DNA from: Atriophallophorus winterbourni
Taxonomy: Eukaryota; Platyhelminthes; Trematoda; Plagiorchiida; Microphallidae
Assembly: GCA_013407085.1 (NCBI GenBank)
Contig: JACCGJ010010538.1
Coordinates: 1 to 64,000, forward strand
Length of the DNA stretch: 64,000 nucleotides
Reading direction: 5' to 3'
Part shown: positions 10,701 to 22,700 of the stretch, in pieces
Layout of the letters: each line of letters begins with the position of its first letter
Position numbering within the stretch: the stretch's first letter is position 1
The notes under the pieces: model-generated
The model's input: the letters and a program-made list of their open reading frames with translations, nothing else
Told to the model about the DNA's origin: nothing
The model's database searches: none
Position numbers and translations under genes: made by a program

Positions 10701-13700
10701 TATGTCTAAATAAAAAGCTCATTTGCATGTATTTCTATCGTTAAATAAACTTTTGTAATTTTGTGTCTTCTTGGCATAATCTCGCTTCCTGTAATGTGAT
10801 ATATGGTATGAAAGCACAAGCCTGATCCAGGCAAAGTGCCGCACAGTCTTAAACTGTACGTGGGCTTAGATCCTATCGGGTTGCTCAGGCTTAGTTAGTA
10901 ATGAGAAAGAAAATGGAAATGGCAGTGGTACTTCTGCTTGTTTCAGCTTGCGGCTTACTACCAATGACGATTTAATTCTATTCAGTCGCAGCATACACAC
11001 CGAAGCTTTCAAGAAAAACATTGCAATTCTGCCACACTCCACTTCTACAGAATTCTTGTGAACGATTTCCAGCTTCATCCCAAAATCATCCCGACAATCA
11101 CTGTTGCCATTTCGTGGAAAACCGTTTAACTACCACTTAACCATGTGCAGACCACCGTTAGCAGTGTTTTTTCTATACTAGGTAATGGATCATCTCACTA
11201 CTTCTAGCGCAACTTCAGATATTTGGTCAATTTTGTGTACGAATGGATACTGGGATCGAAGTGCTACATTAGGCATGGCCTATAGGACATCAAAACTTAT
11301 TTTCTGCACATTTTTTATCGATAACTATGATAAAAAACGAACGTTGTTTGCCCTCTTAATGCATTGCCATACTGTAGCTATACTTGGCTTTCGTATACAC
11401 GAGGTTCCACTACGTGAAGTTCGTTTTCATTCGCACCCGAACTTTTCTTGTTTTTTTCATCAGGTTTTACTCAGTGGTGGTGTGGATTCGACGGTTTGCG
11501 CTGCTCTCCTTTCTCGCGCTGTCGGTCCATCACAAATCGTGGCGCTTCATGTGGACAATGGTTTCATGCGAAGAAACGAGTCCAGCGTGATTCTAGATTC
11601 ACTAAAGTCTTTGGGTATTCCAGGTAGCTTGGTTTTTTGTTTAAAAATTGTTACTCGCACTTTCAGTTCACACAGTCAATGCCCGTCTACGGTTCCAAAC
11701 CGGTATGACCACAATCCAGATTCCGGTTTTGACCGAATCGCTTGCTCCCTCTCGTTTGCCGCCTTCCAAAAACGAAGCAGACAATTCAATTGAAGAGAAA
11801 GATGCAAAATTAGAGGATCTTACTAATCTGAACTCCCCGTCGCCCACGTTTGCGGATACGACCGTTCGAAAGCAACATCATCTGAGCGGGACTGGGGTAA
11901 CTAGCCACATGGAACTTAGAAATATTTTGTTGGGCCCGTTGAGTGCATCCACGATCAATGCGGAGGAGAAGCGTCTGATTATTGGTGATATGCTCATTCG
12001 AATTGCAGAGGAAAAATGGACGCAGTTCAATTCAGATGCTGAAAGTCTGCTACTATGCCAAGGTTTGTTATCCGGTGAAGAATTTTTCGTGTGAGATGGA
12101 CGTACATTTTTGCTCTTTCAGTTTCCGCTTAATCATCTAACGTTTGCTGCATAAACCATCACTTTTGTCCTGTCAATCGTGCAGTACTGCTGTACTGAGC
12201 AGGTAACAATGTGCTAAGGTGATTTGCCTGTTGTTGTGGGCTGCATGCAGAAACACGCTAGAGTCTCACTACTTTCCCTTTGTATTTGCCTTGACCTGGT
12301 CATCGTGAACTTATCTCAACTCGGACGCAGTCTATAACTACGTGGCACTTTTCATGTATCGAGGCGTGTGGATTTATTTCGCTCCTTATATTCCTTCCTT
12401 ATTCACAACGTTCCGATCGAGCTTTGCACGTCACCACGACCAAGAATTGATCACCATGTCTTTTATAGTTATATCTCCTAAAAATATAAGCTCTTCACGT
12501 TAACCGACGTCATTCGACGCGATGTGCCACCTGATATTTTGCTTGGGCTCACTCGTTTCATCTAACGTGAGCGGACACTGTCATTGAATATATGTGCATG
12601 GAGCGTCAAGTCGGCAATTAACCAGAGCGAACCGCACAGTTTGGCTTACTACATGAGGTTGAAATCTTGTCACGATGTCCAGTTTGAAATGAAAAATCTA
12701 TATAGTCGAGAACGACAATGAAAATGCAGCTCACAATCTGACAGTAATCAAAGAAGTTAATAGCGAAGGACAGAAATACTACATGTGTATACTCATTTTA
12801 ATAGAAAGTTGTGTGAAAATGTTTGTTTTTCTAGCTTTCCGGGTACTCACATTGCCTGCATTGGTTCTACCTCCAGTTTCATTTCGGAAATGTTTTCGCA
12901 AAAATTATCCAACGAGTTTTATTTATTTATTAAATGTTTCTACGGAGTCTTCGTTCTACATCTGATTTTCTAATTGCCCTATACCTGACATGAAATTCGT
13001 CGATACGCTACATGCTTATGAGTGCTGTATAATTTGTTTTAGGAACCTTACGTTCCGCTACCATCGGATCTGCTTTGAATCAGTCAAGTCTAAAAGCGGA
13101 TACCACCCAACCACATCACGAGACGACCGCTTTAGTGCAGGTTTTACAAAAGCAAGTACGTTTCATTTTACGTTTTTCACGTCTCGTTACTTGTTTTTAA
13201 TAAGTAGTTCAGTTTATTTATTTTTGCATCTTTTGGAACTTTACGTCGGTTCTTATGGTTTTGGTTCTTTATTTTTGTTCACAATACATAAATATTTTTG
13301 TGACTTTATAAATCATGTTATCGGAAATTTTTTTTTAAAATTACCTTCAGTCGCTGACCTACGCGTTTGTATCGCAGCGCATTGACATCCACGTTAAACG
13401 CTTTGTCATTGAACTTCTATCGTTGTGCGTAGAATTGTTATTCACATTATCCACTGCGTTTCTGAACCAACAACGGTATTTTGTTGCAAAATCTATACCC
13501 AACTATTTACGATGAATTATTTTTAGCGCGTTTTTCTTGCCGGGCCTGTGAAACCCTTAGATTCGCTTCTGTTCTCGTTTTAGTCGCACCAAAAGCTTTA
13601 TAATCGGTTGCTGTTATTTGACATACTAATGCAGATATCCATTTTTCACCCAAGTGTGTTTAAGAATTGACGTTGGCCGTGTTTTCTCTAACGTGCAATC

Positions 13701-16700
13701 TCGACTGTGTTCAAAGCCAGAATGATTCAACTCTACACAAAATACATCAACAAAGCAGTTTTTGTTTTTTTATCGATTTTGCGTAAAGGGAACTCAAATA
13801 TTATTATTTTGGTTACGTTTTGTGCTAAACTGGCCTTTAAAATTTTGGAATCTTCATTTTGACCGAGTAATTTATTCAAAAAAAGACCCGAGACGCTGCG
13901 CTTACTGTGCCTCCCCGTACAATGCTACCGCAACTCAAGAGTTTGCCGTTTAATCCACTTTGAATGCACTTTATGGTTGATTGCCCGCGCAATAAGACTT
14001 CCTAGTGGATTCTCACGCTCAGCATCGACTTCAAGGGCGGTCTGGCTGTGGGCATGTTCATGTGGTATTTTATTTTTCGTGTATATTGTTTAGTGGCAAG
14101 GAACTCTTGTTATGTGATGAGACAGTGAAAGCTGACGTGTTGATATCACACCACTCGTTTACGAAAGTTTATTGAATACGTCTTTGTTTCGAGATGTAAA
14201 CACCTCATCCCAATTCGCTTGTGCAAAGTGATCTGAGCACAATCGGTTACAGCAGATGGATGCGGCAGAAATCGGACACTCAGCACAGATGCGAACGTGA
14301 ATTGCTCTTAGTCGTCTTATACCTAATAATTAATTAGATTTTTCTTTTCAAAAATTCCTCAACCCTAACCCCATTCGTTATGTGCTTTTACGCAGGTGGC
14401 CCACAGTGTCAACCCTCCTTGTTTCTGTCCACTTGATTAGATTCATGTGCATTAGGCAAATTGACTAGTGATTCGGGTGACGTTTCAGTAGCTTTTTAAA
14501 TCCAACCATTCCTCATCTATTTATAATCTTACCGTATCATGGTTGTGTGGCAGTTAAGCATTAATTACGGCTGATAATGGTGAATGCATGCTGTCCAATT
14601 GCAACTGTTTTCTGGAAAATGGTGCAATGCAATTCACAGAAATGAATTAATGTTCTTTGTTAATATCCGATACCTGGACACTGTTTTAAAGTTACACTTA
14701 TATCAGTAGACTTGGACTTGGTTTGTATTTCTTCAATAACAATAACCAGGTTTGGTGTAACGTAAATGTGCGCTACTTTTTGACCTTTGACTGGTAAGGA
14801 ATTCAGGTGTGTTCTGCAGTACGTCGTTAATGTGTGTCTACAGGGTCATCCGGTCTTTGGTTATCAGAGGTGGAAAGAATTGTGTAAACCTGAAGTTCGT
14901 CTCGCAAACCGAGCGTCTAAAGTGTCAAAAAATCAAATGCGTATTGTCATTACCATCATCGTTCGATTGTAGATTCCTTCCTTTTTAATTTTCTCCCAAT
15001 TCTTCCATCTTTCATTTTTCAGTCCTTTAGTTCTTATTTTATCAAATCATCCGAGTGTTCTTTCTTTCATTCATTTGTTTCACATCCGTGCATGTAATAT
15101 ACATGCCCTATCAGTTGGGTTTTTTCATCCCCTTTCCCATTCCTTCGATCACAGTCAACTTTTCAAGGTTTTTCGCGTTCGCCACCAACTTGTATCTGGA
15201 AATTCGCTTGATTGGTGTAAAAAGCAACAACACTTCTCTCATTCCCCAAGCTTATTATACCATCGCTTTTTGGGACAAATGCACTTGTTAGCATATTCCA
15301 CCTGCGACAGAGCAACAGACTGAACATCTGTTTTGTGTAGCTTTTTTTCTTCTTAAACCTCTCACTTCATGCCCATTTGCCCACTTAGTACGTGTGCGCG
15401 TGTATGCTAATTTTTCACTGTCTCGAGTTCGCTCCATTTGATACACACAAGCACAAATGTGTTTACGAAGCGTGACACACTGCAGTCGTACTATAGGCTG
15501 TTACGCGGTAAGGTTAAATCTGTGGTGTGGGGTTGACTACTACTTAATCTTGTTCCCTGTCCTGACTATCACCCTTGGTCTGACAAAGCTTCTGTGTCAG
15601 AAGTGACACGTTACCCCAAAACTGCTCTAACCGATTGCACTCAAATTTCTTTGCATTGCAAATGTGTTCATCCCATTTTCGTTCCGCTCTCTTTCGCACA
15701 GGGTCAAGTGGTTGAACCGTTGGCTTGTTTTCACAAAGGTGAGGTCAGGCAACTCGCGCGCCTGCTTGGTTTACCGGATGAAATGGTGCACAGACATCCG
15801 TTCCCCGCCCCCGGGTTGGCCATACGCATCGTGTGTGCTGTGGAGCCGTTTATCGAGCGCGATTTTTCCGAGACCACTAGTTTGATCAAAATGATCGCTG
15901 GCTATCATCACATGTCACAAAGGGTTAGTGTGACCAATCGATAGTCGGATTGTTTACCCGGTGAAATGAACTTGTTTGTTTTAGGATTTTTGAATCCGGG
16001 CGCTTTGATTTGTACAAGGGTTCCACGCATCGACGAGCTGGTTACCGAATTCACAAAATCTAAAGATTGATAAACTGACGCTGACCGCAGGCTTCATTAC
16101 TTCTCGCTCGTAATCAGCGATTCTTTTCTTCAAATTTACGAAACCAGTAAGAATCATAACAGACCAGTAATCTCAGAGAAATTGTTGAACTGTTTCGTTT
16201 CGTGGTCTTCACTTTATGCATCACAGGATGAGCTTTTGAAGGATAATCGATTGACTCTTCCTATCCTTTTCTTTTTCGGATTGAACAAAGTAGAGAGTTA
16301 AAACATGAATTTCATAGGACAAAAATCGTGCTGTCTTGTTTTACCTATATGGTACTTGATATGTATGCATGAAATCACAAGTCTGATTCAGGCAAAGTGC
16401 CGCACAGTCAACGACTTTACATGGGCTAACATAATGTCAGGTTGCTCAGGCCTAGACAAATATGGGGAAAAAATGGAAATGGCAGTGAGACTCCAGCATG
16501 TTTTCGCATGCAGCTCACTGCCGGTGTTAAATCAATTTGACGCGATATTAGTTGAACAGCACTGAAGTGCTGCACGATTGCACATCCGGGCACTTCGACT
16601 TTGAGAGAAGAAGAATTATGACGTCGAGAAGGCCTTCATAGTCGCTGTCATTTTCCGACATAGTTTGCAAATCTAATCGGATATGTCGAATCTTTGGTAG

Positions 16701-19700
16701 CACGGTAGGCATCGAAAAACAAGATAAAATACCTAAATGCCCCCTGTTTGGCTCATGTATTGTGATTGGAAAATGGTCGTAATAATATTCGTTGTAGTAA
16801 CGATCAATCTCAAGCGTATTCTAAAATCGTGAAAAGTTATATAGACTGTGACAAGGTTGAATCACACAGCGGCGGATGTGACTCGCCGCTCCAAAAGTCA
16901 CTGCCCCTTGTCCTATCCAAGGACATTGTATGGTGCACAGGCAAAAACTGAAGTCACCAACCTATCAACGGGGTTATCGGGCTCCGAACCGGAAATTCCC
17001 AGAAAAGGGCGTATGAACCGCTTCGTCGGTCACCGGCCACCGATAGGTGCGAACCTCTCTCGCTCCACTGCCTTGTGGGTAAAGGCTCGGGGTGGGACCC
17101 CTAAACGAAATCTCCCCTACTTCGGTGTAGGCAACCGGGTAGTATCATGCCTACGTTCAACGATGCCGATGACAACGCTTTGTACCCCCCTTCTCGCTTT
17201 GTACATCTCATTGTTTATGTTGAACGGCACTATATCTGTATCAGATTGTGCAAATATAATAATATAATAATAATCACACAGGCCTTCGTGACCAATCTGC
17301 CTATGCTTAAGTGATCCGTTTCTCTGTTTTGGGGTCTGCGCGGTCCCAGTTTGCTCTAACTATTCATCCTCACTTCGCGCTCAAACTGATGTTTAGTGGC
17401 GTTATCACACAGGCCTTCGTGACCAATCTGCCTATGCTTAAGTGATCCGTTTCTCTGTTTTGGGGTCTGCGCGGTCCCAGTTTGCTCTAACTATTCATCC
17501 TCACTTCGCGCTCAAACTGATGTTTAGTGGCGTTTTTGTAGGCATCTTTTTGGCTTGTTCGTTTCATTTTTTGTGTTGTTGACTAAAATAGCTATTAAGA
17601 TTCGTTTAGACGAATTGTAATGAAAACCACAAGCAAGCTCTAATTATGCACAAACTTGATTGAATGTTTCGTCAGAGGCGTAGGAACCTCATCTTGTCTC
17701 CCCCCATCATATACAGTTTCCGTAGCTTTTAATCCTCATCCTATCCCATCTATTTACCATTTGATCATATCATACTTGCATGGTAGTTAAGCTTTTCAAA
17801 CAACTTGGAACGCTTTTCACTGTCGGTTATTTGAACCCGTTTGATTCTTTTTACCAAAAATTGGTTCAACTCGGATTGTGGTGTACCATCGTTTGCGCGG
17901 AAAGCCTCGCTACTTCGACTGAGCCCACATATCCCATACGATTACGATTGAATCGTCATTTTCCCTCATCTTCATAGAATAACGCATCGTTTAACCTACG
18001 TATATTTACAAAAGGATACCAGGTGTCTACGCCGCACGCGTGTCTCATCAATTATCGTGATAACTGACAATCTTACATATTCTAATGAGGTTGGACATGC
18101 CTGCCAAATCGCTGAATATTGTTTGTCCCAGGGATTGGACAGTAATTAAGTCTCCGTGACACATGTTGCCTGTCCAAACAACGCGTTATCGTCTTACGGC
18201 ATCATTTAGTTGCGCTGTTTCTCAATGATTAGGGAAATATACCAGTTTTCGTTTTAGTAATAAGGATGAACGGAGTCTTAATGAGCTAGCTATTTCAACA
18301 GCAAACTACTGCTTTTGTCAGTGATAGTGGGCGCTCGTTTTACAATACACCTTTTACAAGCAATATCGTGGAACGTTTAACCCGTTACAGGGTGATATTC
18401 AGCTTGAGTTGGTATTTTTAACAAAGTTGATCGGAGGAACACTGGTTCTATTAACACAATGGCTAACAAGACTGTTCCCTGAATCTGCATTCGACTTTTG
18501 CTTCATCGTACTTCCTGCAGTATGATTGGCTACGGAATTTTAATTTTGCCGCACACCACCACTCTAAATTACCGAACGGCCAACTGTAGTGAGCTGCATG
18601 CTGAAACACACTGGAGTCTCACTACTATTTCTATTTCCCCCCTCATATCTGTCTAGGCCTGGGCAACCCAGTATCTTAGCTCACGTACAGTTTCTGACTG
18701 TGCAGCACTTTCCCTGGATCAGGCATGTGCTTTCATACCATACCATACCTAAATTTCCCAGAAGCGATGCATTTTGATGCCTTACACATTCTGATTGCTA
18801 TTAAATCAATACATGAAGACTCGCGTTCTATCCACTCCCGTGTGGTGACGTAAAATGCCTTCAATGCCTTCCAGCGCAGGATTGTATGTGAAACTTTGCT
18901 AATTCTATGTGTTGCTACCTCGTCCAGTTTAAAAAAAGACCACCATTCTTTCCCATTCCATTGCGGCATTGTATATTGCCTATCACATGTTTCCTCTATG
19001 CTCAAATATACGACCGAGCTGTAATCCGCCTTCACAACTATCGCTCTCTCACACATTCCCTTGGTTTAATTCCTTCAGACACCTGTTCCGGGAAACGCTA
19101 ATTAATTCGAAACATGATGTTACGCTAACTTTGCACTAAGATTTGTGTTTGTTTTCTACATCAAACGAATGCTACATGCGTAAACCAGATTATCTCTACT
19201 AATTAGGCTCTTTGATTTTATAAACTTGTTTACTTGTTATGCAAAATGTGCTTTTCAGTGTTTTGCCGCAGCTGTACCTTCATCTAGTCTAATTATCAGC
19301 GTTCGATTCGTTCATTGGAAATGTAATTTGTTAATGTCATTTATCACGGTTCATATTAATTTCAATAATCGATATATTAAGAGCAATTTCAAGATAATTC
19401 TTATAGCCGTTATCGATCACCGTGCGAGTATCCTATGCAAGGCGTCGTGTTATTACCAGCCCCAGTAAACTGGAGCCGCTCTAATCACTATGTTCATTAT
19501 TTTGGGTCATATACTACTTATTAATAAAAATCTGGCTTCAAACAAAAATTAACCATCCTGCTTTTATTGGAATGTTGAAAAATATTCTAAACAGTTACTG
19601 GTGCTGCATTGCACGGATTTTCGGACTTAGCTTAGTCCCCACATGTAAGCTAAATTTGCGTTTTGATGATTTATACTCGAATTCGCAAGTGAAATCCTTC

Positions 19701-22700
19701 AGCTAATGTGTTGCCCATCAAGTAACACCGTGCTGCCTGACTTGTGACGTGATATCTAATTTCTTTCGCTCTCCGCGAAACGTATTTCCTGTTGATCAAA
19801 AGACGCGTTAGCGTTATCGCACGACTGAGCTGTATCTGTTCCGATTTAATTCGAGATATGATTGTCTATCGACACTTCCGTGAATGTGACAGATTGATCA
19901 GAGCAATTTCGTCCGATATGCACAACCATTGCAGGAGGTCCCCATGGCTTCTAAATCGTTAGCAGCTACACGAAGCCAATATCGCATCACTTATACAACG
20001 ACACAAAGATTCAGGAATTTTCTTGTTCTTCACTTTGTCCGCGATTTGTTTGATATATCGAAAGTTATTCTGGATCTAAAACCCGTCTGACAGTCTGAAT
20101 TTCGTCATTAAATCTTCACCCTAACAGCGTTTACGTAGCGTTTTTGGAAAAGTATTATTGTGTGGTTAAATTAATTTGATTGCTGAAAAGTCGTGTACAC
20201 GAATAAAGCCTTTTCTCCTCATTTTTGTTACCCTACTTTCATTGCCTCTTTTCTCAAGCCGCATGCCTTATTGACGAGAATCAACGCGGCCGTTCGGGAA
20301 GACGAGCGCCAACGACTCTCCGATCTGACTGGACGCCGCAATCTGACGGCTCATTTGCTACCGATACGTACAGTCGGCATTCAGGTCAGTGTCGATCACC
20401 ATATATGCATATGCATTCTGGTCTCCGTAATTTAATTGTCACGTTCACTTTTGCTGATCAATACTTGTCGTTTTTTGTATGGTGTCCCAAAGTTTTTCCA
20501 ACGTGTGATTGCTGCTTTTTTCCTCCAGCGCGACTTCGCTTGTGACGAGCTCTTTTCCCACTTTGTATTCACGAAACTTGCAGCACTTCTGTTCTGTTCA
20601 GCCAACACCGTGCTAAATTGATTTGCCACCAGCAGTGAGCTGCATGCGAACACACGCTGGAGTCTCACTGCCATTGCTATTCTCCCTTACTATGTCTCTC
20701 TAAGCCTAGGCAACCTAACAGTATATTAGCCCACCGCAGTCTATAACTATGCGGCACTTCCTGGATCCGGCTTTTGATTTCATACATACACATACTCACG
20801 GTACAATAATTACAGAATCTCCAGTAGGACATCAACTTAGTAGGACATCATCTTATGCACCAACTTTCAACCTAATACACAATTAAATTCAAGGTTATCA
20901 ATGTGCGTATTATTATTTAACTTTATAAGAAATTTGTTAAGTGATCAACGATTCCAACGGGGGTCTGTTCTCGGATGCATGCAATTAATATTTTCTTATG
21001 ACTCTTTTATGACTCACAACCAATCGACTAGTCGATAACGGCATGCAGCTTTGTTTAATTTGACCCGGAATTAATGCTTTCGTTTCCTCTAGACATTATA
21101 ACATCTGGTCCTTTCACAATTTCACATTGTGTGCAATTTTGAATTGTCGATCACTTTTAACCACTGAACCTTTGTTCGCCATCTGTCTGGGCATGTGCTT
21201 GGTATCTCGGGGCTAGATAGGGGCAACGTGTGTTGTGTATTAGCAAATTTTTCTCCAGTCTGGGACGGTTAAATTGCTTTGCTCTGATTTTGTGCGACAC
21301 GTGACCGAGGGAAAACACCGGCGTTTCGCGTTGTTTTGCATGCGATCTGTAGATGTATTGTCGCCATCCGGCATTCCGTAGGTTATGGTGAGAAGCTTTT
21401 AAAGACGACGTACTTCTTCAATTCAATCTACTTTGGACATACTACGAATGTGCAATCCCGCAGCAATCGTGCAATCGTGTAGCATTTCCGTGCTGTAAGG
21501 CTAACATCGTGCTAAATTGATTGACCACGGGTAATGAGCTGCATTCTGAAACAGGCTGTAGTCTCACTACCATTTCTATTTCCCCCCTCATATCTGTCTA
21601 GGCCTGGGCAACCTGACAGTAATATCGCCCATGTGCTGTCTCTGACTGTGTGGCACTTTGTCTGGATCAGGCTTGTGCTTTCATACCATGCCATACGTAG
21701 TATTGTGTTTTCGTTCATTGCTAGTTATTGCTAGCACCATCGGTTACGCAAAGCAATCATTTCTGTTGTTCTCTTTGACACCGATGCTGAGACAATGTAG
21801 CACACAAAAACCGTTGGTCAGTTTAAATATTGCAAGCGCGATGCCATCGTTTGCTCCAACAGGTTTAGTTCGCTGCTTGTAACTCAATGACGTCGTTCTG
21901 TTGCCAGACTCTGACTCGACTTTCGCGGATAATGGCTTTGTGACTAAACTGGCTGTGTGTAATGTGATGTGAAAACACAAGTCTGATCCATGCAGAGTGC
22001 CGCACAGTCAGAGACTGCACGTGGTCTAAGATACTGTCATGTTGCCCAGGCCAAGAGAGATATGAGGAATAAAAAAGAACAGGAAATGGTAGTGAGACTC
22101 CAGCCTCTTTCAACATGCAGCTTAATACCTGTGGTCAATCAATTTAGCACGATGTTAGCCGCACTTCACAGAAATACTGCACGATTGCACATCCGTGATG
22201 TAGATGAAGCGGACTGTTTTCCTGGTTTAGGCACTTCAATAGTTACTTACTCTGAGAGATATGGTTCAGAATCGGGTTCAGTTGTGATCTTGCTGTAAAC
22301 ATCTTGGGTTATTTCCGTATGCTTGTATCTTGTCAAATGGAATTTAGTTGCGATATCGGATTGTGAATCCGACAGGGGGCTGACCTGTGCATGGCGCTTT
22401 ACTCGTTCACAAATCTGGGTTGAATGCATGTTTCGTATGATGTGTTTCTATGCGTTCCCTTCCGAAGCCATTTAAACGTCACCTTTCACATTCCTTCAGT
22501 ATGTATGTGTATATGTATGAAAACACAAGCCCGATCCAGGCAAAGTGCCGCATGTGGGCGAAGCTACTCTCTGGTTGCCAGAGCTTATGCAGATATAGGA
22601 TAGCGGAAATGGCAATCACACATGCATTGTCATTCATTCAGTATTTTGTTGTGTCATGGTTTCAAGACAGTCAAGCGTTCGATTCTTGCTACCGATGTTA

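Noticed and set aside
11185..11793. 202-codon open frame spanning GMPS exon 7 as one protein
   Set aside because: Only the part from 11464 to 11623 matches GMP synthase; the upstream part is intron read-through and the downstream part is intron 7 plus exon 8 out of frame.
16848..17267. 139-codon open frame as a gene
   Set aside because: Produced by the C3 repeat and its tail inside GMPS intron 10.
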